Shown piece by piece: positions 10,691 to 22,909 of a stretch of DNA of 64,000 nucleotides. Position 1 is the stretch's first letter. Every line of letters starts with the position of its first letter. The stretch comes from Siphonodentalium dalli (taxonomy: Eukaryota; Mollusca; Scaphopoda; Gadilida; Siphonodentaliidae), in assembly GCA_032622095.1 (NCBI GenBank), contig CP136061.1, forward strand, positions 221,807,148 through 221,871,147. Reading direction: 5' to 3'. The notes under the pieces were generated by a model. The model did not search any database. It worked only from the letters and a program-made list of their open reading frames with translations, and was not told where the DNA came from. Position numbers and translations under genes: made by a program.

Positions 10691-11155
10691 CTGACCCTTT
10701 CTATACTAAAGCATCATTGATAATTAGTTATCCCATATAGGAAATGTTCAGATAATAAGTTCAACAAATGACCATACTCTCAGGTGCTTAATAATAGTGT
10801 CAGCATGATTATTAAATTTGGAGAATTTCCCAACTATCGCTATTATTTGGCATTGAGACATGATATTGCCATCACTAATATTAATTTCAGCCTAATCCCA
10901 AACCATCTATTAGGCCATCACGATTATTAGGCCATCACGATTATTAGGCCATCACGATTATTAGGCACCTGAGAATAGGTTATTTGTTGAACTTATTATC
11001 TAAACAATTCACTCAATAAATAGGGCTCCTTCTGCACTTTTATTTATCTGTCATCTGCTTTTATCACCTTAACATCCCTCCTAATCAATAATAGACCATT
11101 CTAATGTACACTTTTTAAATGACTGGGAGAATCCATTCAGTATAGAAAGGTTTAA
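10691..11155. mobile_element. P1 MITE interrupted by another element
   Basis: The P1 left end (CCCTTTCTATACTAAAG) and right end (TTCAGTATAGAAAGG then TTTAATTAA) enclose the insertion at 10789-10973. The interior P1 block gaaatgttcagataataag is present just before the insertion. Confidence 0.6.
10789..10973. mobile_element. CTCAGGTGCC TIR element, second copy
   Basis: Begins CTCAGGTGCTTAATAATAG and ends with its inverse ...TTATTAGGCACCTGAG. The right arm carries three tandem copies of a 17-bp word (ATTAGGCCATCACGATT). It is inserted in a P1 MITE. Confidence 0.6.
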
Positions 11156-11577
11156 TTAAACATATGAACTGGGCATCACCATGTACTAGTACTCTCATCA
11201 CTTGTGTCTGCCATTTACCATGGAGAACTTTCATTAACTTAATTCAATGAGTTATCTCTCACTGAAATTTTACACATTTTTTGTGCTATGAATTACTCAC
11301 ATAATGTCGATGAAATAATAGGAACCATGTTGAATTCTCGAAGATGAACACTGTGATTTCCCTAATTGTTAATTATACATAACATCTTTTAAATTGTTAA
11401 TGTCATTAAATATTTCTATACTACTATGGAAACTATTTTAATCTTGATTAAAAGGGTGTTAACCATTCATATTGTAGGTTCTTTATCTTTTTTTTTTAAT
11501 TTAGTGGGTAGGTGGCACTGAGAAATTAGTTGAAAATTGGTATATATTTTTTTTACTTATAGCTGGAAATTTAACCA

Positions 11578-11785
11578 TTATCTTTCTCTTCCCTTTCTCT
11601 CTCACCCTCTCTCACACACTCTTATCTTTCTCTTCCCTTTCTCTCTCACCCTCTCTCACACACTCTTATCTTTCTCTTCCCTTTCTCTCTCACCCTCTCT
11701 CACACACTCTTATCTTTCTCTTCCCTCTCACACACTCTTATCTTTCTCTTCCCTTTCTCTCTCACACACTCTTATCTTTCTAGCT
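11578..11785. repeat. Pyrimidine-rich minisatellite
   Basis: Tandem copies of tctttctcttccctttctct and caccctctctcacacactct alternate for about 200 bp, so one strand is almost all C and T. The open frame across it is low-complexity Ser/Leu and not a gene. Confidence 0.8.
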
Positions 11786-11789
11786 GATC

Positions 11790-12400
11790 CAGCTTAGTGC
11801 AGTCACTTTAATTATTTGTTACTTTGTGAACTCAATTTATTATTTAGTTTGATCATGTCACTTTTGTTTGTCACCATTCTTAAGTTATATTTGTGTTGGA
11901 AGAGGAGGGAAGAGTAAGTGCCTCGCACACTTGTCCCCCAATCCTATTGCTGTGTAAGATATGTTAGACTAAACTAAACTCATACAATACATTCACTCTG
12001 TGCGACTTGAATGCAGGGCAATCGGTGGTTGAAATAATATTGGTACATATTAACATAGCCCATCTGTGTTACACTAAATCCTGTTTGGTGATTGATCAAC
12101 TGCCAATTGGGTCACCCGTTTCATACCCCAATAACACAAACAATAACAAGAACACAACATCACATATAGTTGACCTAATCACTAAAGCAATCAGCAGAAT
12201 AATTAGATGTGCTTTTCAAAGTACAGCCAAATTGCATCTGAAGCCAGTTATTTATATCGATTACATTATCATTGCTATGTGCTTGGAAATCTTATATTGG
12301 ACTGACTTAATGAGCTTGCATGGGCTTGCCTCAAATTCTTAGCAGATTTTGTAAAAAAAATAATAAGAATACACTCAGCTTTTTTATGTGAATAAATCAT
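11790..12400. other. No gene seen
   Basis: A 111-codon open frame at 12007-12342 (+) has no splice context or family resemblance. No other structure was noticed. Confidence 0.4.
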
Positions 12401-12404
12401 CAAC

Positions 12405-12700
12405 AAGAGCATCGCTAGGGCGTGGCAAAATACGCCCTTTAGCTATTTCGAATTGTACTACCGCAAAATAAAATAATACTTTGGGCTTATATTTGAAGAA
12501 TATCTGATATACCCCTAATTTCAATGCCAAAATGCAGTTAATTCTAAGTCTAAAAATGGCTGTAACTCATGTGAAAATAATTAGACAGAACCTATATTCG
12601 ATCTTGGCCTGTAGTTTTAGCCGGGAAATACACATACCAGCTTTGGTTCAGCTCAAATAATCAAAACTGGAGTTATCAGTCAGATGAGCAGGGCTCTTCA
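12405..12700. repeat. Tandem-core element C2, left portion
   Basis: Starts CAAGAGCATCGCTAGGGCG...ATACGCCCTTTAG, then holds core sequence (aaaatggctgtaactcatgtg, gaaatacacataccagctttgg). The same core recurs at 15190-15560, 23175-23300 and around 30520-30700/34440-34625, where the right end is AAAGGGCGTATAA. The left ATACGCCCTTT and right AAAGGGCGTA are inverted subterminal repeats, as in pearl/Helentron-like elements. Confidence 0.55.
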
Positions 12701-13370
12701 CCTTGAAATTTCTAATTGCATATCACTGACAAATCTCCAACCTCTTACCTTTTAAAGAGGACAACCATACCACAGTACTAAGTTCACAAAAATCCTTTTG
12801 TACATTCCTCTTAGGTTGAATTTAACGACTGGTACCAGTACTTCAAGCTCTCAAATGTTTGAAAATTACCAACCTGACACACCCCATAAAGTTAAAATTT
12901 GTGGCCAATTCGGTCCAACAGTTTAACCTGAAGTAGGAACATATGGACTGATGGTTTAAAAACATACATGTAAGAAAATCAAACCAAACTACGAGAACAA
13001 TTCTAACTTATTTTTGGTGTGAACATCTAATCTACAACTAATGTAGTATCAGTCATGAAATTTTTAACTGTTTAACTTTTGATCAAAGTAGGGGGTCAAA
13101 TCTCCACCCCTCTACACTCACTCTCCATTGCCTCAAACATTGCCCCCACCCAGGCTGTCTGGGAATCAATATTATTATACCAGTACCAAACAGCATAGAG
13201 GAGAGTTAAATCTCTTATCTCCGCCCCTATTAGAACAAATGTGAATCCCCATCTATGAGATCCATTCATCTAGTAATATCAATATACCCCACAATATCCC
13301 CCCCAATTTTTCTTTGAAAAATCAGGGTATGATTTCACCTGGATATGTGGTGGTTAAGAAACTAATATTG
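12700..13370. other. No gene seen
   Basis: Low-information intergenic sequence with short pyrimidine tracts and no termini or ORF of interest. Confidence 0.4.
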
Positions 13371-13379
13371 GAACAGCCG

Positions 13380-14340
13380 AGTCTGTATTTAGTGTGTCTT
13401 ACCTTTGCAGGTGAATTTAATGACAGTATTCCGCAAGGTGGACTAACATCACCGAATTCACCCTCTGGGGACCTCATTTCCTAAAAATGACCCCATTTGA
13501 ACCCCGGTCACCCAAGGCCCCTCCATACCAAAAATAAGCTATATAGGCCCAATGGTTCTTGAGAAATAACTGTTTTAAGAATTACTATGGAGGGAAAGAG
13601 TTATGGCCCTGGCTTCGCACCTACATGTATTTGATCTGATGAACTTAATTGAACAAATCTGATTGTGAGACACCTAGGGATCATGCACACTGAAATATAT
13701 AAACACATTCCGTCTTTAATATGGAGAAGAAAACAATTGTTGATAGATGGATGGATAGACATCCCAACAAGCAGCCGGATGGAAGCCTGACAGTTAGAAG
13801 AAAAATTTAATCCAATATATACCCCCCCCCCCCCATTTTTCTTGGAAAAATAGTGGTATGATTTCATCTGGATAAGTGGTGATTAAGAACATAATATGAA
13901 ATGGCCAAGTCTGAATTTAGTATGTCTGACATTTGCAGAATTAGGTCCCCAAAAGGTGAATTTAATGACAATATGCCATAAGGCAGGCTAGCATCACCGA
14001 ATTTATCCTCAATCTGATTAGGCCTCAATGGTCAATAAAACCCTAGGAACAGATTGAAGTCCTACAGTTGAAGTTGGTGATACACACCCATTGAGCACCT
14101 CAATTATGCATTTTATCTTCTGCAAATTAGGGGGACATTGAAACTGAACATGTGGAAAAAAGTGACTAAAACAAACTTTCTATTTGATACTTAGGATACT
14201 TCCCAGAAGATGAGGCTTAAGCAGAATTTGGTCCCTGGAGCAGTTGTATTTGGTAATTCTAGCATGCTATATGGGGTAGAAACACTAAATTCACCCTCTG
14301 GGGACCTCATTCTGTAAATGTCAGACACACTATTTCCAGA
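13380..14340. repeat. Decayed F-family copies and a tandem-core fragment
   Basis: Partial F-family ends occur near 13390-13485, 13905-14005 and 14205-14345 (gtgtcttacctttgcag, ttcaccctctggggacctcat). Between them, 13590-13760 matches the core of the element at 14820-15190 (gagttatggccctggcttcg, tgttgatagatggatgg). A poly-C tract sits at about 13820-13833. No intact termini. Confidence 0.5.
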
Positions 14341-14819
14341 CTTGAAGAAATGTAAGCCATTCACAATACCATTACAAGTATGTCAGGGAAACCCTATCAG
14401 TCATCACTTAACCTTGGGAGCACTAGTTTGGTTTTTAAATTGCTACAGATATGTTTACATAAACCAGCCAGATGGCATCTATTATTCTAATCTAAATTAA
14501 TGACCTGTGTCTTTGCAGATATATATGCTTCTGTGTTGAGAAGAGGTATTAATTAAATTTGAGGTGATATGGCTTGGAAGGGATGTTGGCTGATGGCAGG
14601 GTGGGTCTGGGCCATGTGGGAGGGGGTGGGTGGGGGAGAATGGAATGTTTCCATAATTCCATTAAGAGTAATTTTTCATAACTCTGCAGATGTTATAATG
14701 GTGTCACTTTTTTTCAAATTTTATAACATGTTTAAAAAAAATAAAATTGTTTGTTAAATTGAGAAAGGTCGCCCTGAAAATTAAAAAAATCTGAATTTGA
14801 TAAAAAAAAATTAAAAAAA

Positions 14820-15560
14820 TTTGAGTTATGTCACTGGCTCCGCCCACATTTGACCCAGTGACCTCATTTGAACAAATCTGTACCACAGTCCCCCAAGGAC
14901 CCTTTGTACCAAATATGAACCCATTCGGCCCAATGAAATTCGAGAAGAATTCGCTGTAAGAATTACTATGGTAGAAAAGAGTTATGGTCCTAGCTTCGCA
15001 ACTATTTGACCCAGTTACCTCATTTGAACAAATCTGAATGAGAGTCACATAGGGAACATCCACACCAAATATGAATCAATTCGGTCCAATGGAATCAGAG
15101 GAGAAGATGTTCAAAGAATTGTTGACGGATGGATGGACGGACGAGGAGTGATGACTATAGCTCCACCGGAGATTTCGTCTCAGGTGAGCTAAAAAGGGCT
15201 GTAACTCACATTAAAATAATTGGACGGAACCCATATTCGAACTTGGCCTGTATCATTAGCTGGGAAATACACATACCAACTTTGGTTCAGATCAAATAAT
15301 CCAAACTTGAGTTATCGGTCGTAAACCAAAAATGTTAACAGATGGTAAAATTCTAAGTTGAAAAAGGGCCGTAACTCATGTAAAAATAATTGGACGGAAC
15401 CCATATTCGAACTTGGCCTGTAGTTTTAGCTGGGAAATACACATACCAACTTTGGTTCAGATCAATTAATCCAAACTGGAGTTATCGATCGGAAACCAAA
15501 AATGTTAACGGACAGACAGACTGATTACATAATACGACTTTTTTTCAAAAAGGGCGTATA
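14820..15560. repeat. Two adjoining tandem-core elements (pearl/Helentron-like)
   Basis: 14820-15190 has two diverged cores (agttatggtcctagcttcgc; ttcggcccaatg) and the tail ttgacggatggatggacgg followed by a stem and aggtgagctaa. 15190-15560 has two C2 cores (gtaactcatgtaaaaataat; aaaccaaaaatgttaac) and ends ttcaaaaagggcgtataa. The ACGG-rich tail and terminal stem are pearl-like features. No coding sequence. Confidence 0.6.
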
Positions 15561-16568
15561 AAAAGCTATCTATAAATATAAGAAATGAATGTAGAGGGTA
15601 AGTGTGTATTTTAGAAATAATTGCTTCACGGTTCACATAATGTACCCCCAACGACCACAGTGGCATATCCCCCCATAACACACACCCACTACATTCATTT
15701 CGTTTCTTATTTTAGTCATACTGCATTCCAATGGCAAAACTGTCAGACCAACTTGCAGCCGTACTCCATGGCAGTCGAGTGGCAGATTATGAATGCATTT
15801 AGTGCCCATTTTCAATGATATTCAGGTAGAGAGTTGCAAGTTGCTTTTATACAATATGGAAACAGGTTGGGGTTTTTGCACGACATCACATGACATGATT
15901 TTGGTCAATCAATGTCCTGCAGTCAAGTTACACAGCGTCATTGAATGTATCAGCGCAAATATACTTCATAAAATACAACAAAATCAAGGTCCAATTCCTA
16001 AAGATGGTCTCTCTCTCCCTAAATAGGTTTTATAGTTTCCGGGGTATAAAATAAAAATATGAGTTGAAGACATCTGTCCGGAAATGATTCTATCAAATAA
16101 TATGGTTTTTTATTGAGATTTTCTTGTATATTGCGATAATCAATTGGGACAACTTTTTTTTACTATATTTAGAACAGGTCATCATAATCATTCAGGCAAT
16201 CTCAGATAGAGATAGAATTCTCCTGCTTGCTATGCTCCACAAGCTGTAAAATGAATTGATTTTATGTATTATACCAGAAAATTCGAAATAAAATCAATAT
16301 TAATTGACAAAAGCATTTCCAGACAGGGAAACTATATAAAACTTGTTATAGGAAGAGATAGACCAAGTAGATGTCACCATACACACACAGTGATTGAAAT
16401 GACAAAGAATTTCGTATAAGTACAAATTTAATAGAACAACACACAGCAGTAGTATAAGTTAATAAAAGACTTTCCAAAGTCAATAATAAATATACAAAAA
16501 AAATGTGTGAAATTATAAAATACCCTATATATATCAGTAAAACCGACATCCAAAACTGAGATCTCACC

Positions 16569-16677
16569 TACAGTAATGCCCTAATTAATCGACTTCTTAA
16601 CCACAGCAGAATTATGGGTAACTTTTCAGGATTTAGTCGGAAATATGGCATGTTGCCATTCATCGGAAAGCTCTCAG
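16569..16677. mobile_element. M1 MITE, left half
   Basis: Begins TACAGTAATGCCCTAATTAA and continues to the palindrome centre (catcggaaagctctcag), where it stops. The right arm is missing. Confidence 0.65.
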
Positions 16678-16847
16678 CATATGATTCAGATTTCTAGTAA
16701 ATCAGATGTTAATAGTGGAATATAATAAACAGAATAATCACATGATTGAACTAGTGACATGAAATAATTAATTTGAGACAGGGACTATTTAAGAAATAAC
16801 TCTATAAATTCTATAAAACGAGTAGTTCAGTTATGGAACATTTATTA

Positions 16848-17510
16848 TGCCCCCTGACTTGAAGTCGGCGGGTATATAGTCGACGTCTCCGTCCGTACGT
16901 ACAAACATTTTGCATTATTGTTCAGCAACCGCAGATTTAACTGATATTTGGTATGGTGATAGAGCAGCATGGGGGAACAGCTACATGCATAGCGCGGGTT
17001 TCGTCCACCCATTTTCACCAGAGTTATGGCCCTTTTTTGACTTAGAAAATTCAATTTATTCCGTCCATACAAACATTTTGCATTATTGTTCAGCAACCGC
17101 TGGGCAGATTTAGCTGATATTTGGTATGGTGATAGAGCCGCATGGGGGAACAGCTACATGCATAGCGCGGGTTTCGTCCACCCATTTTCACCAGAGTTAT
17201 GGCCCTTTTTTTACTTAGAAAATTCAATTTTTCTCTTGTTTTTTTGGGTTTCCAGATGATAGCGTGAGCTTTGGTGGTACGATTGCAAATCCTGTATTTT
17301 TGTGGATCAGTTATATGAAAATATATGTCAAGTGCAAATTTGGGTATGATCTGATGATTTTTGCCAGAGTTGCCAGAAAATTTCAATTTTTGCTTGTTTT
17401 TGGGTTTCCGGAATTTCTAGTACGAAACTTCTTTTGGAATGGTCATATAGACCTCCTCGGATATCCACAGTTTCGTCCATGCTTAATCCGAATTGATACG
17501 GTCGGGGGCA
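16848..17510. repeat. Tandem-core element C3
   Basis: Inverted subterminal repeats TGCCCCCTGAC (16848) and GTCGGGGGCA (17501-17510) enclose two near-identical units of about 180 bp (gcattattgttcagcaaccg, catgcatagcgcgggtttcg) and a third diverged one. The left margin contains cgtctccgtccgtacg. The several small open frames across it are repeats, not exons. Confidence 0.6.
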
Positions 17511-18154
17511 AATGCCACGCGACAGCGTACCTCTTGTCTTCAAACATTTTGGTTATAACTCATAACCTTAATTGAAACAAGAGTTATTTCTTATGACTTA
17601 ATCCATCATTCCACAAGAGAACAACCATAAGTAGAAGGTATAAGTATAAAAAGAGCATAAAACTTTGAGATTATTGCAGACGAAAAAAGACGCACACAAA
17701 GTTGCAATTGACATGAAAACTGTCAATCCAACATCCAGTTATCGTGTAATCAAATGTCGTCGGCTTCGATTGGCTAGATAACAGTGTTCGCGCAGTGATC
17801 AACTGATCACTCCACTGTGACAGCAGATGTTCCAGAATTATTTCGCCTGTATACTGGGACACGAGTTGTTAGTTTATGAAGCTTCATTTCTTTGAAAATG
17901 TTAGCAGAATCGAGTGAATCGAGTCTTGTTGATTTTTCTAGTTTCTTTTGCACCTAAGTACTGATGGACAATTAGCAGTAAATGTAATGGCAGAGCAGTA
18001 CTGCCTGAAGGATTTTTGAAGCAGTATCGAATAATTTTCATGTACATTTTAGGCATGCGGTATATAGGCGTGGTCATATAACACAATGCTGCTATGAGCG
18101 CTGTCATTTCAATAACACAAGTAATCAAGCAATTTAGGTAATCAAGAAATAACT

Positions 18155-18656
18155 TTAAAGGTACGGTTGGCCTTGGCGGTGGGTATCATGTGAAAATATT
18201 TCCACCCATCAAAAACCGCCACAAACAGAAAGAACATCAAAATGTAGACAGACTTTGTCCGTATACAAATAAGAAATATCGCATAAACAGTATGTTATTG
18301 TCATTTGTTTGACCATTGTTATGTAAACAAAAGCATAAAAAGTTACTTTTCTGGTGTTTGTTTATATTATGATGGTAAACATAAAGAGCGTTATTTGTTG
18401 CTGAATTCCTGATATGGAACTAATAAAGAGCGTTTATATCATTTGTGTGTGATTAGCCAGTGACACTGTGCTGTCTTCTGTAACACAATCAGGCTCTTGC
18501 TTATGTAAAACATAGTAAGTCTTTATGATAGCATGCTGTTTACGCGATGGTCATGGTATATATGAACGAAACTGTATGCGTTTCAATGTTTTTCTGTTTA
18601 CGGTGTTTGGAACAAATATGAATATTTTCGACAATTAAGGCCAATCGTGCCTTTAA
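18155..18656. mobile_element. TTAA-flanked MITE, family P5
   Basis: TTAA then AGGTACGGTTGGCC on the left, and GGCCAATCGTGCCT then TTAA on the right, give 14-bp inverted termini with TTAA target duplication. No ORF. The TTAA site suggests piggyBac-type mobilisation. Confidence 0.65.
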
Positions 18657-18659
18657 CAG

Positions 18660-19215
18660 CTAAATGTGTGACAACCAATGATTAAATTATTTTGTAAAAC
18701 ACTCAAGCGTTCTCATGTTTGTACAACGTCCCTGCCTCTCATGATTAAATTCATGTCACGAGTTCAATCAATAGATTATTCTCTATATAATCAAGGAAGA
18801 GAATCTCTAAATGCAGCCAATTGGCACTCATTGTTATTAGTTTCCTCTGTTTTACAAGCACATAAATAGCACATTTAAGTTGAAACAAAATGATTATTGC
18901 CTCTTAAATATTTAAAATTCCAGTAAAAATGTTGCTATGTAAGAATTATTTTAAAATGTTGCTATGTAAGAATGTTTTAACTTTTCCTGATCGCTCAAAT
19001 GTAACAAAGAGGATCTGTATAAAAAATATGCCGATTTCCTGGCACAAATTTAACCGTCCAAGCAGGGCTTGAAATGTGCACCTGTCCACAGTCCACCTGT
19101 TCCTGACAGGTTGCTGCTTCTGGGTGACATGTAGATTCTTGTGCTACCGGTCACCTGTGACAGGTGACTCCTTGAGCTTAATCTGGCTTTATTCGAATAT
19201 AGAACAATATCTATA
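18660..19215. other. No gene seen
   Basis: Intergenic. A stretch near 19090-19165 alternates cacctgt and acaggtga words (local short inverted repeats). No exon-like sequence. Confidence 0.35.
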
Positions 19216-19220
19216 TCGGA

Positions 19221-19620
19221 TTAACCCTTTACCCAACAAAACGGCCAAAACCGGCCAAATAAAGCTTCAACAGCCTAAAATATCTTCGGTCTGTCTCAAT
19301 AGAACCATACAAATATGGATATCATTGGAACCGGCTCCTTGACCACATTGTGATAGTTACAGTTATGCCCTGTGCCAATGCATTCTCTTATATATGTGAG
19401 TCGACCATAGGTCGCCTCGCATATATAAGAGAATGCATTGGCCTAAACAAATTATTTCTTTAACACTTTTTACCATTTTTTCTTACATTCTTTAACAATT
19501 TTATAATTTGTAATGTGTTAAGCCAATGCATTATCTTATATATGCGAGGCGACCTATGGTCGACTCGCATATATAAGAGAATGCATTGGCACAGGGCCCT
19601 TCTGTTGGGTAAAGGGTTAA
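19221..19620. mobile_element. TTAA MITE, family P3, with two internal hairpins
   Basis: Bounded by TTAA, with ends CCCTTTACCCAACA and TGTTGGGTAAAGGG. Two palindromes of about 65 bp (centre CGACCATAGGTCG, arms TATATATGCGAG and TTATATAAGAGAATGC-type) occupy the right half. Copies of the same 400-bp length lie at 35634-36033 (inverted) and 43196-43603 (same orientation). TTAA and CCC ends indicate a piggyBac-type non-autonomous element. Confidence 0.8.
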
Positions 19621-19909
19621 GACATCTCTTAAATTATTAAAGAATTAATTGGGTGAGATTATTAAATGCCTAGTTTTGTTGGATAATCTAATAATTTCAA
19701 ATGTCAAAATTAATAATACACAATACTGGTTGTAATGTCAAATGTTATGTAATTATTTATGTGAAATGAAATCATTTGTTCGGATAATAAGTTCAACAAA
19801 CAATCATACATTAATCTGTCCGCAATTCAAAGACATGTTAGAATATCCCACATATATGGGCACGCACAGGCACAATTCTTAGGTGACAGGTAAGAAATAA
19901 TTCTACATG

Positions 19910-20219
19910 CAAGCCTTGAAATAGTGTGTCTGTCATTTGCAGAATGAGGTCCCCAGAAATGTAAGCCATTCACAATACCATTACAAGTATGTCAGGGAAA
20001 CCCTATCCCCAGAGGATGAATTTAGTGATGCTACCCCGCATAGCGGGCTAGCATCACCAAATTCACCCTCTGGGGACCTCATTCTGCTTACACATCAGCA
20101 GAATGAGGTTCCCAGAGGGTGAATTTGGTGATGCTAGCCCGCTATGCGGGGTAGCATCACTAAATTCACCCTCTGGGGACCTCATTCTGCAAATGACAGA
20201 CACCCTATTTCAAGGCTTG
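19910..20219. mobile_element. hAT-type palindromic MITE, family F
   Basis: Ends CAAGCCTTGAAATAG and CTATTTCAAGGCTTG with a perfect 8-bp duplication TCTACATG at 19902-19909 and 20220-20227. It carries an extra block of about 58 bp (gtaagccattcacaatacca) splitting its left arm; the same block occurs at about 14346-14395 next to another F fragment. Confidence 0.85.
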
Positions 20220-20771
20220 TCTACATGTCCCATGTGACAAGTAGAAAATTCTGAACATTTTGAGCCCTGCCTCTATGCCAGTTAAGTACTTTGTTCCTTT
20301 GAATTTGATTCAGTAAAATAATAAAAAATAATTGTCAATCTGCTGAAAATCCACTAAGTACATTAGGTTGAGTGAACCAAAACACTAGTCTATGATGTTG
20401 ATGTTATTAATACACATCAATAGTTGAATTATTAGTAAATGCATCGGTTTCATCATAATTAAAAAAAATTTGCATTGATCGCTCTATTGCGATCTGGATA
20501 CTTATAGGAGACATGCAATGTGATTTATGTTGCTAAACACAAGAAGTTTAGTTGTGCGTAATATAAAAATCGTTGGCAAAACAATAATCAAAATATCTGT
20601 GAATAATATCAATTTCGTTTTAAATTTATTATTATGTAATAAATATAGAGCCAAATTTTGCTAAAATGGGCTAGCAATGACTGCACTGTTGAGTTGGCAC
20701 AGGGGTACAGTATGCCAACCACTCTCATACAATAATTGTCAACCTCAACCAGCACCGGTATGGCTCTATAT

Positions 20772-21030
20772 TTAACCCTTTCATGACTGGAGCTTCCTGA
20801 AATTTTGCGAAAACCCTGTGCCAATGCATTTTCTTATAAATGCGAGTCTCCCATAGAGAGCCTTGCATGTTTAAGAGAATACATTGGCCTAACAATATTT
20901 ACCTTGACCTTGTAAGCCAGAGCATTCTGTTATATATGCGAGGCTCCCTATGGGAGACTCACATATATAAGGGAATGCACTGAAACAGGGTCTTTAATGC
21001 TGTTCCAGCGCAGCTCTCGTCATGAAAGGG
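20772..21030. mobile_element. TTAA MITE, family P2
   Basis: Begins TTAACCCTTTCATGACTGG and ends CAGCTCTCGTCATGAAAGGG; the right TTAA has decayed. Internal inverted segments use TTATATATGCGAGGCTCCC, related to the palindromes of P3. Confidence 0.7.
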
Positions 21031-21039
21031 ATATAGGCA

Positions 21040-22010
21040 ATAATATTCCAAAGACGAATATTAAGCACTTACCAAGAGAATAAATGCTATTCTAATTTTT
21101 CTTTTCAAAAATTAACTTTGTAGCAACAAATTGATACTGTCACTTAAATTTTTAGGTGGCAGTAATGCTGAATTGGTCAATTCTGCATTCTTTCGATGAT
21201 TAGAGTATCTATAGGATCTCAAAACATTGATTTTTGTACTGACATGGTTCGTATGCTAGTTTGGAATCCTGGAAAGTTTTGGAATTTTTAAATATCAATT
21301 TCAGGCCTGGAAAAGTTATGGAAAGCGACATTTTTGTTCACCTCACAATGGAAAAGTTTTGGAAAAATCTACTGCTGCGGGTATGGAATTTAAATATCCT
21401 TTAATTACATTGCAGTTGAAAAACGTGGGTAAAATTCAGATTCAATAAGTAAACAATTAAGGGCAAAATAAAAACTTAGCATTTACTTGTGTGCGAATAA
21501 CAGACAACATTTAGGTGATCATGGGTACCCAAATCAATGTTTTAGAGACACTTGTACTCTAATCAATGGATACATGAGAACTTGACCAATTGAGCAATAG
21601 TAACCTGTACATACTAGAAACATTCATGCATCTGGACAAACACAGGACCAGAACATAAAAGCTTTTGTTAAAAGCAACGAAAACACATACATTTTAGGCC
21701 ACAAAAAAATAAGTGTTATGTTTCTCAAACAATTTTATTTTAAAAGCAGCAGGTTTTTATTTTATATTTTATTCAATTCCTGTATTGTAATAGTGCTTTT
21801 TAAATTTTTGTATGGCATTTTTTTTATGAAAAAAAACCCCACAAATTTCTAGGTCTTATGGTCCAAATACTGATTATATTTTATTCATCTATGGATGAAG
21901 TTACCATTGGTTTAATAAGAAATACTGAACGATACAGTTATTGCTTCATTATTTCTATGGGTGCAACTGATTAAGAAACATTTGAGCTCTAGAGCCGACT
22001 CAGTGGATTC
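21040..22010. other. No gene seen
   Basis: Intergenic AT-rich sequence. A repeat-like patch (ggaaaagttttggaa words, 21250-21370) may be an old element. No defensible ORF. Confidence 0.35.
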
Positions 22011-22012
22011 CT

Positions 22013-22273
22013 TTAATCCTTCCATGACTGGAGCTTCCTGAAATTTTTTTAAAACCCTGTGCCAATGCATTCTCTTATATTTGCGAGTCTCCCATTGGGA
22101 GCCTCACATATATAAGAGAATGCATTGGCCTAACAATATTTACCTTGACCTTGCAAGCCAGTGCAGTCTCTTATACATGTGAGGCTCCCTACGGTAGACT
22201 CACATATATAAGAGAATGCACTGGTACAGGATCTTTAATGCTGCAGCAACGCAGCTCCCATCATTAAAGGGTT
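22013..22273. mobile_element. TTAA MITE, family P2
   Basis: TTAA with CCTTCCATGACTGGAGC on the left and GCAGCTCCCATCATTAAAGGG on the right, same interior as 20772-21030. Confidence 0.65.
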
Positions 22274-22369
22274 ATTAGTTCATGAAATTACATTATCTTG
22301 CAAATTATGACAATTTATTTATGTTTTAAAAAACTGACTCTCCCTAGAGAGGAACAAAAGTGCAGGTAG

Positions 22370-22538
22370 GGTAATTTTTCAGGATTTAGTCGGAAATATG
22401 GCTTGTTGCCATTCATCGGAAAGCTTTCACTGAGAGCTTTCCGATGAATGACAACAAGCCATATTTCCGACTAAATCCTGAAAAATTACCCATAATTCTG
22501 CTGTGGTTAAGGAGTCAATTATTTAGGGCATTACTCTA
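22370..22538. mobile_element. M1 MITE, left end missing
   Basis: Palindromic interior and complete right arm of M1, ending GGGCATTACT. It lies about 80 bp beyond the polyadenylation signal of the KLHDC8-like gene. Confidence 0.65.
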
Positions 22539-22620
22539 CATGTTAGGCAGTCTGCTCGGATGTGGCAATAAATTCACAAGGAGTTCATAATTGAGAGGGG
22601 GGTGTCTGAGAAACAGAACA

Positions 22621-22626
22621 TTTATT
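22621..22626 (-). terminator. Polyadenylation signal of the KLHDC8-like gene
   Basis: TTTATT on the + strand is AATAAA on the - strand, 90 bp after the stop codon at 22716-22718; a second AT-rich hexamer overlaps it. Position and sequence fit normal 3' end formation. Confidence 0.5.
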
Positions 22627-22715
22627 TTATTTGGCCTAATCTGGTCGGAACATGAATAATATGAGACCTGAACATATCTAAAGCTTCTTTAGAATTAAAC
22701 AGTGGATGTGAATGA

Positions 22716-22909
22716 TCAGTTGACTAGATGAAGTTCTTCTACACAGTTACTCGGTCCGTTAACAGACAGTCCACCTATAATATAAAAACTGTTATCACGT
22801 AGTGTGAATGCACATGAGCAATGAGTTGTGGGAACACTTTCAGCTCCATACCATGCATCGCTCTTCTCTTCGTACATTTCCACAGTATCTAAAGGCTTCC
22901 CCTGGTTTC
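22716..22909 (-). CDS. KLHDC8: KLHDC8-like, exon E (terminal)
   Basis: The acceptor is atttctcttttcag|GAAACC on the - strand. The exon completes a split Gly codon and reads NQGKPLDTVEMYEEKSDAWY, then blade 7 (SVPTTHCSCAF ... SFYIIGG), ending ...EELHLVN and a TGA stop at 22718-22716. The residues NQ and CSC sit where the vertebrate proteins have GNQPC and RCSCSS. Blade 7 would close the propeller. The exon is only 194 bp of coding sequence and is easily missed because no long open frame covers it. Confidence 0.88.

Noticed and set aside
11537-11797. Open frame rich in Ser, Leu and Pro
   Set aside because: It is the pyrimidine minisatellite translated.
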